Positions 1 to 8,466 of a DNA stretch of 64,000 nt are shown piece after piece. The stretch's first letter is position 1. Each line of letters begins with the position of its first letter. Under the pieces are notes generated by a model. It worked only from the letters and a program-made list of their open reading frames with translations. It ran no database searches and was not told the DNA's origin. A program made the position numbers and the translations under genes. Location: NCBI RefSeq assembly GCF_003390845.1, contig NZ_QMEK01000001.1:496001-560000 (forward strand), in the 5' to 3' direction. This stretch comes from Tropicimonas sp. IMCC34043 (GTDB taxonomy: Bacteria; Pseudomonadota; Alphaproteobacteria; Rhodobacterales; Rhodobacteraceae).

Positions 1-389
1 ATGTTGACGCGCGCGCCGTTCACCAGCACGTGGCCGTGGTTGACGAACTGGCGGGCGGCAAAGATCGTCGCCACGAACTTGGCGCGATAGACCACCGCAT
101 CCAGCCGGCGCTCCAGCAGGCCGATCAGGTTTTCGCCGGTGTCGCCACGGACCCGCGCGGCTTCGGAATAGATCCGCTTGAACTGCTTTTCGGTCAGATC
201 GCCGTAATAGCCCTTCAGCTTCTGCTTGGCGCGCAGCTGGATGCCGAAGTCGGACAGCTTGCCCTTGCGGCGCTGGCCGTGCTGGCCCGGGCCGTATTCG
301 CGGCGGTTGACCGGCGATTTCGGCCGGCCCCAGATATTTTCGCCCATGCGGCGGTCGATCTTGTATTTGGCAGAGGTGCGTTTGGTCAC
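1..389 (-). CDS. rpsD: 30S ribosomal protein S4 (3' end outside window)
   Basis: Primary 16S rRNA-binding protein of the small ribosomal subunit, involved in early 30S assembly and translational fidelity. About 129 N-terminal residues of the usual ~205 are visible. They include the typical opening [20 protein letters not shown], the [17 protein letters not shown] segment and the start of the S4 RNA-binding domain ([14 protein letters not shown], then [12 protein letters not shown]) at the window edge. The start is a GTG at 389 followed by ACC AAA CGC. It is preceded by a strong AAGGAG site 7-8 bases upstream, and no ATG lies nearby in frame. The gene stands alone behind cobS, separated from it by a terminator-like element. 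S4 often represses its own mRNA, but I cannot identify a binding site here. Confidence 0.97.
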   Translation of the reverse strand, partial: MTKRTSAKYKIDRRMGENIWGRPKSPVNRREYGPGQHGQRRKGKLSDFGIQLRAKQKLKGYYGDLTEKQFKRIYSEAARVRGDTGENLIGLLERRLDAVVYRAKFVATIFAARQFVNHGHVLVNGARVN

Positions 390-504
390 CGTCTGATCTC
401 CTTCTTTCGGGCACCGCCCCGACGGGCGGCCATGAAGGGCGTTGTCCTCTCCCGTTGCCGGGCGACAGGCCTCCCCTCGCGGGGGCCCCCAACACCAATG
501 AAAC

Positions 505-525
505 ACCCGGCCGCAAGGGCCGGGT
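505..525 (-). promoter_or_regulatory. Inverted repeat in the rpsD leader
   Basis: ACCCGGCC and GGCCGGGT form a perfect 8-bp stem with a 5-base loop, about 115 bases upstream of the rpsD start. It has no T-run on either side, so it is not an obvious terminator. It could be part of an rpsD leader structure or chance in GC-rich DNA. Confidence 0.25.
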
Positions 526-592
526 CGCAGCGTCCTAGAAGCCTTGGGCGGGGGTGTCAAGCGCGGCCGCCCCGATATCCCGTCCGCCTGAT

Positions 593-638
593 TTCTTCTG
601 TTCGAAAATATCCCGGGGGAGTCGCGGCCTGCCGCGAC
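593..638 (-). terminator. cobS terminator, copy A of the AAGAAG-tail repeat
   Basis: Read on the minus strand, the stem GTCGCGG/CCGCGAC (621-638) is followed by a GC-rich stretch, then GATATTTTCGAACAGAAGAA. It starts about 43 bases after the cobS stop codon. The tail matches the copies at 32223-32306 closely and the CCAAGAAGAAG copies at 10405 and 23909-24006 more loosely. Position at a gene end suggests transcription termination. Confidence 0.6.
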
Positions 639-680
639 GGGGGCAGCGCCCCCTCCGCCTGCAAAGCCTCACCCAGACCC

Positions 681-1664
681 TCAGATCAGCGCCGTGCTCA
701 CCGCGCTTTCGGGCAGTTCCTCGTTGAAGCAGCGCTGATAGAACTCGGCGACGGTCTGACGCTCGAGCTCGTCGCATTTGTTCAGGAACGTCAGTCGGAA
801 GGCATAGCCGACCGAGCGGAAGATCAGCGCGTTCTGTGCCCAGTTGATCACCGTCCGCGGGCTCATCACGGTCGAAAGCTCGCCGTTCATGAAGGCGGTT
901 CGCGTCAGATCGGCAACCGTCACCATGTGGCTGACGGTCTTTCGGCCCTTTTCGGTGTTGTAGGTCGGCGCCTTCGACAACACGATCGCGGTCTCGGCAT
1001 CGTGGCTCAGATAGTTCAGGGTCGCGACCAGCGACCAGCGGTCCATCTGCGCCTGGTTGATCTGCTGCACCCCGTGATAGAGGCCGGTTGTGTCGCCCAG
1101 ACCCACCGTATTCGCGGTCGCGAACAGCCGGAAAGAGGGATGCGGCGTGATCACCGTGTTCTGGTCCAGAAGCGTCAGCTTGCCGTCATGTTCCAGCACC
1201 CGCTGGATCACGAACATCACGTCGGCGCGGCCGGCGTCGTATTCGTCGAAGACGATGGCGACGGGGTTGCGCAGCGCCCAGGGCAGGATGCCTTCCTGGA
1301 ACTCGGTCACCTGCTTGCCGTCCTTCAGCCTGATCGCATCCTTGCCGATCAGGTCGATCCGGCTGATGTGGCTGTCGAGGTTCACCCGTGCCGTCGGCCA
1401 GTTCAGCCGCGCGGCGACCTGTTCGATATGGGTCGACTTGCCGGTACCGTGATAGCCCTGGATCATCACCCGACGGTTGTGGGTAAAGCCCGCAAGGATC
1501 GCCAGTGTGGTGTCGGGATCGAACTTGTAGGTTGTGTCCAGTTCCGGCACCCGGTCGGTCCGCTCGGCAAAGCCCTTGACCACCATGTCGGTGTCGATGC
1601 CGAAGACATCGCGAACCGAAATCTCCTCGGTGGGTTTGCTTAGCTTTTCGCCGGTCTCAGCCAT
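681..1664 (-). CDS. cobS: Cobaltochelatase AAA+ subunit CobS
   Basis: ATPase subunit of the aerobic CobNST cobaltochelatase, which inserts cobalt into hydrogenobyrinic acid a,c-diamide during cobalamin synthesis. The product is 327 residues, the normal family length. Walker A is GYHGTGKST at about residues 70-78, Walker B is [11 protein letters not shown], and sensor-type [14 protein letters not shown] follows. ATG at 1664 ([10 protein letters not shown]) gives the usual N-terminus. The open frame continues to 1751 but without family similarity. In many Rhodobacterales cobS lies directly behind a J-domain gene and in front of cobT. Here the J-domain gene is 2.9 kb upstream, behind three unrelated genes, and rpsD follows instead of cobT. 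The cobN and cobT partners must be elsewhere. Confidence 0.95.
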   Translation of the reverse strand: MAETGEKLSKPTEEISVRDVFGIDTDMVVKGFAERTDRVPELDTTYKFDPDTTLAILAGFTHNRRVMIQGYHGTGKSTHIEQVAARLNWPTARVNLDSHISRIDLIGKDAIRLKDGKQVTEFQEGILPWALRNPVAIVFDEYDAGRADVMFVIQRVLEHDGKLTLLDQNTVITPHPSFRLFATANTVGLGDTTGLYHGVQQINQAQMDRWSLVATLNYLSHDAETAIVLSKAPTYNTEKGRKTVSHMVTVADLTRTAFMNGELSTVMSPRTVINWAQNALIFRSVGYAFRLTFLNKCDELERQTVAEFYQRCFNEELPESAVSTALI

Positions 1665-1990
1665 GGTCCTGTCCCTCGATTCCTGCCGCCGCCCGGCGCG
1701 GGCACCGGCGCAGCCGCCGTCCGGGATGCACCATATCCGGCAGGGGTGCAAGTGTCAGAGCCTGCGCGCGGCCGGGGGACCGGCGCCCGCATCCCTGTCC
1801 GCGCGCAAACCTCGGTGCGGCCGGATGCAGCCCGGGCCAGCGCGTTGACATGAATGGGCGCGCGCGCCGCCGCGGGGCCGTGACAGGGCGCGGCATCGCC
1901 GCAGATATCGTGGCGGACGAAGACTTATGCTTTCCCCGCGGCGGCTTACGGGGCAGGGTGGCACAATCACAGGTGGTATGGGGACGGCAG
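1665..1990. other. Divergent intergenic region cobS / 4-TM gene
   Basis: 326 bases of GC-rich DNA between divergent genes, presumably carrying both promoters. A TTGACA hexamer lies near 1847 on the plus strand but has no convincing -10 box at the right distance. I see no coding sequence, RNA gene or repeat. Confidence 0.5.
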
Positions 1991-2467
1991 ATGAACGGCA
2001 GGCAAGGGCGGGCGCGCGGTGCGGCGCCGCGGATCACGGTGGCGCTGGTCTCGGCGCTTGCGATGGCGGGTTTCGCGGTTCTGTTCCTGCTGCAGGAACG
2101 CCCCGAGGATCTCTCGACGGTCGATGGGCTTTGGGGCTTCGTCTTTGGCCGGCTGCTGTTTCAGGCAATCGGCGGCGCGGCGGCGGGCTGGCTGCTGGCC
2201 GGGCTGTTCGGGCGCCGCGGGATACAGGGGCTGGCGCTTGCGTTGATCGGGGGTGTTCTCGTCACCCTGCTCGCCGGGCTGATCGGCGGCGTTCTGGTCG
2301 GCATTCCCGGCCTATTGCGTCAGGGCTTTGCCGCCCCGGTTCTGATCCGGATGGGGATGGAATCGCTGATCGTGCCCATGGCCGGGGCCGGCCGTCCGCT
2401 GGTCTGGGCGGCCTGGGGCGGGACGGTGATCCTGACCCATCTGCTGGCGTGGCTGGCGCGGCGCTGA
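1991..2467 (+). CDS. Small integral membrane protein, unknown function
   Basis: 158 residues. After a short basic N-terminus (MNGRQGRARGAAPR) there are four predicted hydrophobic helices at about 15-32, 47-70, 74-102 and 132-152, with glycine-rich GG/GxxxG pairs (IGGVLVTLLAGLIGGVLVG). No catalytic motif is visible and I do not recognise the family. ATG at 1991 was preferred over the upstream in-frame start at 1850 because the upstream part is low-complexity and arginine-rich; a GGGGACGG stretch precedes it. The gene is convergent with the OmpA-domain gene, whose stop lies about 50 bases away. With the next two genes it separates cobS from the J-domain gene. Confidence 0.65.
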   Translation: MNGRQGRARGAAPRITVALVSALAMAGFAVLFLLQERPEDLSTVDGLWGFVFGRLLFQAIGGAAAGWLLAGLFGRRGIQGLALALIGGVLVTLLAGLIGGVLVGIPGLLRQGFAAPVLIRMGMESLIVPMAGAGRPLVWAAWGGTVILTHLLAWLARR

Positions 2468-2518
2468 CCGCACCCGACCCGGTCTGCTCTTGAAGCGCGC
2501 GGCCGGGCGCGCGTTGGC

Positions 2519-3583
2519 TCAGTACCGCAGTACGATCTCGACCCGGCGATTGGCCTGAAGCGCCGCGGGATCGAGCCCGCCGCGATCCGCGCCACTTTCC
2601 TCGGGCACCTTCAGCCGGGTCTCGCCAAAGCCGGTCGCGGCTATCGGAACCCCGGCAATCCGCGGCCCGCCCGGATCGTCGACCAGCCAGGTCCGCACCG
2701 CCTCGGCCCGGGCCTGCGACAATTCGAGGTTGAATTCGGCCGACCCGCGCGAGTCCGTATGCCCCTCGATCGAGACCGAGACCGGCCTGCGCGCGGCGAT
2801 CGCCTGTGCGACCTGCTGCAGGTAATACTGGCTGCCTGGACGCAGCTCGGCCTTGGCGGTGTCGAACAGGACCTCGGCGCTCAGATCGATGTTCACGGCT
2901 TCGGGCGTTTGCGTCACCGTATAGGCGGGCAGGTTCGCGGCCACGGCGCCCAATGCCAGCCCCGCGGCAAACAGCGTGACCGTGGCGACGTAGACGGCGT
3001 GAAGCCGGCGGCGCGCGGATCGGTAGGACGCGGCGGTCCAGACCTGGCCCGGCTCGCGGCCGACATGATTGCAGAAGAAATCGGCATCCGACTGCGGTGC
3101 CGGTGGCGGGGTCACGGGATCCCCCGCCGCTGCCCCTGTTGCGGGTGGGGGCAGCAAAGGCGCGTCCGCGATCGCCCGGCGCGCCTGCGGCGTCAGCGTC
3201 GTGCCGCGCAGGAAATGCGTGCCTTCCTCGCCGCAGCGGAACACGAAGCGGTTGCGGACCGACACGCACCAGAAGATCCGCAGAGCGGCCGCAAGCAGCA
3301 ACATGCCGCAAGCCGTCCGCAGGATCGGGATCTGCCATTGCGGGCCAGTGATGGCGAAATAGACCACGGCGACCGCAACCGCGACCACCAGGTTCGCAGT
3401 GCCATAGATCTCGCCGCGCTGCTCGTCGGGAACCGCGGGCAGCAATTGGACGGCGATATTCACCAGAACCATGGCAAACAGAATGATCGCGATGCCAAGC
3501 CCGAGGCTCGACTCGAAGGGCCCGATCCATTTCTCGACGCTCGGCATGACGCCGGTCAGAAAATCCAGCAGCCAGCTCAGCAT
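2519..3583 (-). CDS. Multi-spanning membrane protein with C-terminal OmpA domain
   Basis: 354 residues. Hydrophobic helices lie at about 26-50, 62-80 and 88-107. A proline-rich linker follows (about 143-165), then a fourth helix at 196-217 and a periplasmic OmpA/MotB-type peptidoglycan-binding domain at about 232-354. That domain has the hallmarks VLFDTAKAELRPGS, IEGHTDSRG, ARAEAVRTWL and the terminal ANRRVEI motif. Most OmpA-domain proteins are outer-membrane or lipid-anchored; here the anchor is a four-helix inner-membrane region with a cytoplasmic cysteine-containing loop (about 108-195). ATG at 3583 gives a hydrophobic start and follows a G-run. It sits 32 bases behind the unknown 294-aa gene in the same direction, so the two probably form an operon. 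It could tether a membrane assembly to peptidoglycan; that is inference. Confidence 0.8.
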   Translation of the reverse strand: MLSWLLDFLTGVMPSVEKWIGPFESSLGLGIAIILFAMVLVNIAVQLLPAVPDEQRGEIYGTANLVVAVAVAVVYFAITGPQWQIPILRTACGMLLLAAALRIFWCVSVRNRFVFRCGEEGTHFLRGTTLTPQARRAIADAPLLPPPATGAAAGDPVTPPPAPQSDADFFCNHVGREPGQVWTAASYRSARRRLHAVYVATVTLFAAGLALGAVAANLPAYTVTQTPEAVNIDLSAEVLFDTAKAELRPGSQYYLQQVAQAIAARRPVSVSIEGHTDSRGSAEFNLELSQARAEAVRTWLVDDPGGPRIAGVPIAATGFGETRLKVPEESGADRGGLDPAALQANRRVEIVLRY

Positions 3584-3615
3584 GGGCCCCCCAAGGTCTT
3601 CATGGAATGCGGTTT

Positions 3616-4500
3616 TCAGAACGACGTCGCCGTCGCGGTCCGGAACGGTGTGCAGTGAAACGGCGTGGGGTCGCGCTGCGGCGGTTGAGCCGTGCTGGCG
3701 ACGCCATAGAAGTAATAATAGCGATAGGCCTGCAGATAGCCGGTGACCGGCGACGACAGCGTATTGCCGAAATGCTGCGGCGACAGCAGGCTCGGTCCCG
3801 ATCCGGTATAGCTGACGCCCGCCGACAGAACCTGCAATCCGCTGGCCTTCGACGTTACCACGACCCGGACAAGCCCCGGCGGTACGGCGCCAGCAGACGG
3901 GCCGCCCCCGCGCCGCAGCAGCGTGGCAAGCGGCGCGGCGATCTCCCATTGCATGGCTTCGGCCAGCAGATCGTCGTTGCCGCCGATGTGCAGGATTCCG
4001 GTCGCGTCGATCCGGTGCAGCCACGCCGCAAGATCCGTATCGGTATCGAAGATCCCGTCGTCCGGCAGGGCGATGCCGGAGCGATCTGCAAGCTCCGCCT
4101 GGATGACCGGGTTGAACACGTCAAGGATCAGCGGCCCGAGGCTGTTTTCCAGAATCGGCAATCCTCCCAGATCGCTGGTCTGCGCGAAGCGGTCGATCCT
4201 CAGCAGGCGCGACGCCGCCTCGGTTCCGGTCCGCACGAGCGGGCCGGTCTGGACAGCCATACCGCCGCCGCCGGTGCCCATTCCGATCCCCCGGAACCGC
4301 CCTGACGGCGCTTCGATGTGCGATATAAGCCAGTCGTCCGAAATCCCGGTGCCGGCACTGTACGAGGTACGGACCGTCATCGGTGCCAGAAGGTCGTCGG
4401 CGCCGAGACTGCCGCTCAGCCTCGCATCGTCGATCAGCCGGGTTGAGAAATCCCGTAGCCCACCAACCTCGTCAGACAGCAGGTCCAGGAACCCGACCAT
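3616..4500 (-). CDS. Hypothetical protein, probable partner of the OmpA-domain protein
   Basis: 294 residues; family not recognised. No signal peptide or clear membrane helix is visible. It has a glycine-rich stretch (GIGMGTGGGGMAV, about 72-84), an acidic segment (DDGIFDTDTDLAAWL), and an aromatic run near the C-terminus (AYRYYYFYG) followed by a proline/threonine-rich tail. ATG at 4500 is preceded by a GCGAGG site. The codon mix looks slightly less GC3-biased than its neighbours by eye. Tight spacing to the downstream OmpA-domain gene suggests co-expression and perhaps a shared complex. The frame is uninterrupted, but without a recognised homologue the gene call is moderate. Confidence 0.6.
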   Translation of the reverse strand: MVGFLDLLSDEVGGLRDFSTRLIDDARLSGSLGADDLLAPMTVRTSYSAGTGISDDWLISHIEAPSGRFRGIGMGTGGGGMAVQTGPLVRTGTEAASRLLRIDRFAQTSDLGGLPILENSLGPLILDVFNPVIQAELADRSGIALPDDGIFDTDTDLAAWLHRIDATGILHIGGNDDLLAEAMQWEIAAPLATLLRRGGGPSAGAVPPGLVRVVVTSKASGLQVLSAGVSYTGSGPSLLSPQHFGNTLSSPVTGYLQAYRYYYFYGVASTAQPPQRDPTPFHCTPFRTATATSF

Positions 4501-4572
4501 TTGAAACCTCGCAGAAATATCGCGAGGACGAGTCTTATCACGGATTGCCCGTGCCCCCAAACCGTACCGGGC

Positions 4573-5199
4573 TCAATCCTTGAAGTTGCGGCTTTCCTTG
4601 ATCTGGTCCCAGGCCCAGACCACCTCCTGCAGGCGGTCCTCGTCGCTGCGGTCGCCGCCGTTCATGTCGGGGTGCAGCACCTTGATCAGCGCCTTGTAGG
4701 CCTTGCGGATCTCGATCTTGGTCCAGGTCTCCCGGGCCTCGAGGATCTCGAGCGCCCGGCGTTCCGTCGGCGGCAGCTTGCGCCCCGAGGTTGCGCGTCC
4801 GGGGTTGCGCGTCGAATTCTCGCCGAGCACCTGATGAGCGTCGTCGATCCCGAGCCGCGCCCAGGCCCGTTCCTCCGAGCTTTGACGCAGGGGCTTGGTC
4901 TCGCGCCCCCAGACCCTGTCGCTGTCGATCTGGGTCTGGAAATCGTCCTCGGTCGAACCGTCGAAGAAGTTCCACTTCAGGTTGTATTCGCGGACGTGCT
5001 GCTTGCAGAACCAGTAGAAGTCATCGAGCGAGTCGGGCGATTTCGGCGCCCGGTACTTGCCCGGCTCCTCGCAGCCCGGATGGTCGCATTGCCGCTGCGA
5101 GGTCTCGATGGCGCCGGACATGCCCCGTTTGCCACGCGTCCGTTTCTTCTTGTCGGTGCTGACACGTATATCAAAGCCGAAAGGATCGCTTTTTGCCAT
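4573..5199 (-). CDS. J-domain (DnaJ-type) protein with N-terminal Cys/His cluster
   Basis: 208 residues. The C-terminal J domain (about 155-208) carries the HPD motif at 176-178 within LIKVLHPDMNGGD, required to stimulate Hsp70 ATPase. The N-terminal part has C38, C43, C65 and H68 (CDHPGC ... FCKQH), which could form a zinc site. This architecture with the J domain at the C-terminus is the one usually found next to cobS and a bolA gene in Rhodobacterales, suggesting a link to cobaltochelatase assembly, though that role is inferred from neighbourhood. ATG at 5199 gives the expected MAKSDPFGFDIRV start. The gene is divergent from bolA across a 105-base promoter region. The co-directional cobS has been separated from it. 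Confidence 0.9.
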   Translation of the reverse strand: MAKSDPFGFDIRVSTDKKKRTRGKRGMSGAIETSQRQCDHPGCEEPGKYRAPKSPDSLDDFYWFCKQHVREYNLKWNFFDGSTEDDFQTQIDSDRVWGRETKPLRQSSEERAWARLGIDDAHQVLGENSTRNPGRATSGRKLPPTERRALEILEARETWTKIEIRKAYKALIKVLHPDMNGGDRSDEDRLQEVVWAWDQIKESRNFKD

Positions 5200-5304
5200 G
5201 GGTCAGGATCTCCGAAACATCTGCGCGTCTGCCGGGTGTTTCCGACTCGGACGGGGGAGTTTAAACTGTCCCCCGCATTGGGCAACAGAGGGCTGGCGAA
5301 AAAA

Positions 5305-5562
5305 GTGACTGTATCAGATGACATCCGAGAACGGCTGACCGCCGCCTTCTCGCCGCGCACGCTCGAGATCGTGAACGAAAGCGACAAGCACGCGCATCAC
5401 AAGGGCCACGACGGCAGCGGTGAAAGCCATTTTCGCGTCCAGATCGCGGCCGATGCCTTTGCCGACATGACCCGTCTGGGACGCCACCGCGCGGTTCACG
5501 ATGCGTTGGGCAAGGAGCTCACGAGCAAGATTCACGCCCTGGCGCTCGATATCAGCGGCTGA
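5305..5562 (+). CDS. bolA: BolA family protein
   Basis: 85 residues. BolA proteins partner monothiol glutaredoxins in [2Fe-2S] handling and can influence transcription and morphology. The sequence shows the class features: DDIRERLTAAFSPRTLEIVNES at the N-terminus, a short His-rich loop (DKHAHHKGHDG), GESHFRVQI, then RHRAVHDAL and a C-terminal IHALAL. The start is a GTG at 5305; the longer open frame upstream is not BolA-like. The upstream ribosome site is weak (GAGGG about 10-13 bases away). It is divergent to the J-domain gene, the usual arrangement in this order. No glutaredoxin gene is visible in the window. Confidence 0.9.
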   Translation: MTVSDDIRERLTAAFSPRTLEIVNESDKHAHHKGHDGSGESHFRVQIAADAFADMTRLGRHRAVHDALGKELTSKIHALALDISG

Positions 5563-5694
5563 TCCGACGCGCCCGGGGGATCGCGCCTGCAAAGGCCGGT
5601 TGCCCGGGGCGGCCGCGGCGCCGGCCTGATCCCGAGGGCGTCATCGCTGAATCCTGCCGGCCCGGATCGCGTGGGGCAGCGACAGTCCCGGGTC

Positions 5695-6249
5695 CTATCT
5701 GGTCTCGGGATCGTCCGATCCGTCAAGCTTCGGTCCCGGTTTCGTGCCGCGATAGGCCGACAGCGCGGCGGCGGCGGCCGCCGCGGCGGCTTCGGTGGTT
5801 TCCTTGGGCGGCTGCGGTGCATGGAGCGGCGGGAAGGATGCGACCGCGGCGGGCGCGGTCCGGGTCGGGGCGTCGACATGTGGCACCGGGCCAGTGTCCG
5901 ACGGCATCCGGACCGGGGCGACCGGCGCGGCCATGGCCTGCGGCGCGGGCGCGACGGCCGCAGGCGTTTCAACAGCGGCCCGGACCGGGGTGAAGGTGCC
6001 CGATGCCTCCTGGTCGGCCAGCACGCGGCGGAACACCAGCATGTTGACATAGCTGGTCGCGGTCCCAGTCAGCCCGGTGCGTTCCTCGCACGGGAGCACG
6101 TCGGCGCGGACATAGTCCCAGCCCAGCAGCCCGAGTTCGTTCATCGCGGCCTCGAGCGCTGCGGCGAAGCGTTCCTTCGTCCCCTTGAGGCCCTTGGCCT
6201 TGATGCCCTTCTCGGGGGCGGGCACCACCTTGTATTCATAGACCGGCAT
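5695..6249 (-). CDS. DUF4177 domain protein with Ala/Pro-rich tail
   Basis: 184 residues. The N-terminal ~75 residues (MPVYEYKVVPAPEKG, then FAAALEAAMNELGLLGWDYV and MLVFRR) match the small DUF4177 fold, whose function is unknown. From about residue 85 on the protein is a low-complexity alanine/proline-rich extension, including a run of nine alanines near 160, ending in a charged GPKLDGSDDPETR. ATG at 6249 follows a GGGGAA site. There is no signal peptide, so it is likely cytoplasmic. It is transcribed in the same direction as gatB but is separated from it by 425 bases that hold a terminator-like hairpin, so it probably has its own promoter. Confidence 0.8.
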   Translation of the reverse strand: MPVYEYKVVPAPEKGIKAKGLKGTKERFAAALEAAMNELGLLGWDYVRADVLPCEERTGLTGTATSYVNMLVFRRVLADQEASGTFTPVRAAVETPAAVAPAPQAMAAPVAPVRMPSDTGPVPHVDAPTRTAPAAVASFPPLHAPQPPKETTEAAAAAAAAALSAYRGTKPGPKLDGSDDPETR

Positions 6250-6603
6250 TTTGCACTGTTCCCCAGAGGTTCGGTTTCGAGGCCCCTTACCTATACGATT
6301 CGGCCAGCGTCGTCCAAACTGTGCGCGTCTGTCGTGCGAGGTGTTGCCCCGGCGCGGCAGAACGGCCCGTCAGATCCGGCATTTCGGCGGCAGCAACACC
6401 CCGAACAACCCGGCTTGCCCGACTCAAGGCGTCGCGCGCGGGATCAGCAGCGCGGGCTGGCTCTGGTTAGGGGGGGGTCGTGGCAGTGCGCCATGAAGTT
6501 CACCCGATCATGTGGTTTTGGTGCGTGCAGCGTCGGGCTTCCGCGTTCGTGATGTTGCGCCCCCTCCACGTTGTCTCACAACCCGGAAGCGCCAAGGTAA
6601 CAG
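6250..6603. other. Intergenic region upstream of the DUF4177 gene
   Basis: About 350 bases without a convincing gene in either strand; short open frames here show no start context or recognisable product. It presumably contains the promoter of the DUF4177 gene. A G-run (GGGGGGG) lies near 6472. Confidence 0.5.
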
Positions 6604-6631
6604 CACCCACCCCACGGCCGTGGGACGGGTG
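6604..6631 (-). terminator. gatB terminator-like hairpin
   Basis: CACCCACCCCACGG and CCGTGGGACGGGTG pair with one two-base internal mismatch, giving a 12-bp stem. It starts 44 bases after the gatB stop on the minus strand. The following minus-strand bases (CTGTTACCTT) hold only a weak T-rich tail. Confidence 0.5.
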
Positions 6632-6674
6632 TTTGTCGCTGACAATGCGGTATGGCGCGCGTCGGGTGGCCGGA

Positions 6675-8183
6675 TCAGCCCAGCTTTTTCGCCACGATCT
6701 CGTTCACCGCCTGCGGGTTGGCCTTGCCGCCGGTGGCCTTCATCACCTGGCCCACGAACCAGCCGGCAAGCTTGGGGTTGGCCTTGGCCTTCTCGACCTG
6801 GGCGGGGTTGGCGGCGATGATCTCGTCGACCACGGTTTCGATGGCGCCGGTGTCGGTGACCTGCTTCATGCCGCGGGCCTCGACAATCTCGGCCGGGTCG
6901 CCGCCCTCGACATAGACGATTTCGAACAGATCCTTGGCGATCTTGCCCGAGATCGCGTCCGAGGCAATCAGATCGAGGATCCCGCCGAGCTGGGCTGCCG
7001 AAACCGGGCTGTCGGTGATGGCCCGGTCGTCCTTCTTCAGCCGGCCATACAGCTCGTTGATGACCCAGTTGGCGGCAAGCTTGCCGTCGCGGCCCGCGGC
7101 AACGGCCTCAAAGTAGTCCGCTGCCTCGACTTCGGCAGTCAGCACTGCGGCGTCATATTCGGTCATGCCGAAGTCGGCGACGAATCGCGCCTTCTTCTCG
7201 TCCGGCAGTTCGGGCAGCGAGGCGGCGATGTCGTCGACCCAATCCTGCTCGATCTCCAGCGGCAGCAGGTCGGGGCAGGGGAAATAGCGGTAGTCGTGCG
7301 CCTCTTCCTTGGACCGCATCGAGCGGGTTTCGCCCTTGTCGGGGTCGTAGAGCCGGGTTTCCTGATCGACCTTGCCGCCGTCCTCAAGCAGCGCGATCTG
7401 GCGGCGCGCCTCGAATTCGATGGCGGCCTGGATGAACCGCATCGAGTTCATGTTCTTGATCTCGCACCGGGTGCCGAGATGGCTGAAATCCTGGGTCGCC
7501 TGATAGCGTTCGTAATCGCCGGGACGGCAGACCGAAACGTTGACGTCGGCGCGCAGGTTGCCGTTTTGCATGTTGCCGTCGCAGGTGCCGAGATAGCGCA
7601 TGATCTGGCGCAGCTTGACGACATAGGCCGCCGCTTCCTCGGGCCCGCGGATGTCGGGGCGGCTGACGATTTCCATCAGCGCGACGCCGGTGCGGTTGAG
7701 ATCGACGAAGGACATAGCCGGGTCCATGTCGTGGATCGACTTGCCGGCGTCCTGCTCCAGGTGGATCCGTTCGATCCGGACCAGCCGCGCCACGCCCGGC
7801 CCCATGTCGACCAGCACTTCGCCCTCGCCCACGATCGGGTGATAAAGCTGGCTGATCTGATAGCCCTGCGGCAGGTCGGGGTAGAAGTAGTTCTTTCGGT
7901 CGAAGGCCGAGACAAGGTTGATCCCGGCTTTCAGCCCCAGCCCGGTGCGCACCGCCTGGGCGACGCAGAATTCGTTGATGACGGGCAGCATCCCCGGCAT
8001 TCCGGCGTCGATGAAGGACACGTTCGAATTCGGTTCGGCGCCGAACCGGGTCGAGGCGCCGGAGAACAGCTTGGACTTCGACGAGACCTGGGCGTGGACC
8101 TCCATCCCGATCACCAGTTCCCAGTCGCCGGTGGCACCCGAGATCACCTTGGGCTTCGGGGTTTCGTAAGTCAGGTCGAGCAT
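6675..8183 (-). CDS. gatB: Asp-tRNA(Asn)/Glu-tRNA(Gln) amidotransferase subunit B
   Basis: tRNA-binding subunit of the GatCAB transamidosome. GatCAB amidates Glu-tRNA(Gln), and Asp-tRNA(Asn) where needed, so the organism likely makes Gln-tRNA indirectly. The product is 502 residues, normal length. Family hallmarks include [74 protein letters not shown] and the C-terminal YqeY-like region ending [19 protein letters not shown] at 8183 gives [13 protein letters not shown], typical of Rhodobacterales. gatA and gatC are not adjacent. It is divergent to the lipoprotein gene. Confidence 0.97.
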   Translation of the reverse strand: MLDLTYETPKPKVISGATGDWELVIGMEVHAQVSSKSKLFSGASTRFGAEPNSNVSFIDAGMPGMLPVINEFCVAQAVRTGLGLKAGINLVSAFDRKNYFYPDLPQGYQISQLYHPIVGEGEVLVDMGPGVARLVRIERIHLEQDAGKSIHDMDPAMSFVDLNRTGVALMEIVSRPDIRGPEEAAAYVVKLRQIMRYLGTCDGNMQNGNLRADVNVSVCRPGDYERYQATQDFSHLGTRCEIKNMNSMRFIQAAIEFEARRQIALLEDGGKVDQETRLYDPDKGETRSMRSKEEAHDYRYFPCPDLLPLEIEQDWVDDIAASLPELPDEKKARFVADFGMTEYDAAVLTAEVEAADYFEAVAAGRDGKLAANWVINELYGRLKKDDRAITDSPVSAAQLGGILDLIASDAISGKIAKDLFEIVYVEGGDPAEIVEARGMKQVTDTGAIETVVDEIIAANPAQVEKAKANPKLAGWFVGQVMKATGGKANPQAVNEIVAKKLG

Positions 8184-8466
8184 CGGAGGATCCCTTCGGC
8201 TGGTCGGCTAGGGTGATAGTTCAGCCCGGGCAGCAGGGCAAGATGGCCGGCGAATGGCGGCGGGTCGGCGGCTGCGCACGATTCGCACCGGGGCCGTAAG
8301 CAAAAAGACTCGGCCACCATGGGCCGTCGGCGGGAATCCGTCACGAGCGCGTCATCGATTCGGCGGCGACTCGCTGGTTTTCGCCGCTTCGGCCCTGATG
8401 GGTTGCCCGATCGGTTGGCATTGGCAACAACCCTGACGATTGGGAATGATCGACCAGGAACACTAT

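Noticed and set aside
30-1643. 537-codon plus-strand open frame across rpsD and cobS
   Set aside because: It is antisense to two well-supported genes, with low-complexity composition and no recognisable domains; long antisense frames are expected at this GC content.
1847-1875. TTGACA as a promoter for the 4-TM gene
   Set aside because: No acceptable -10 box at 16-18 bases; the expected position is solid GC.
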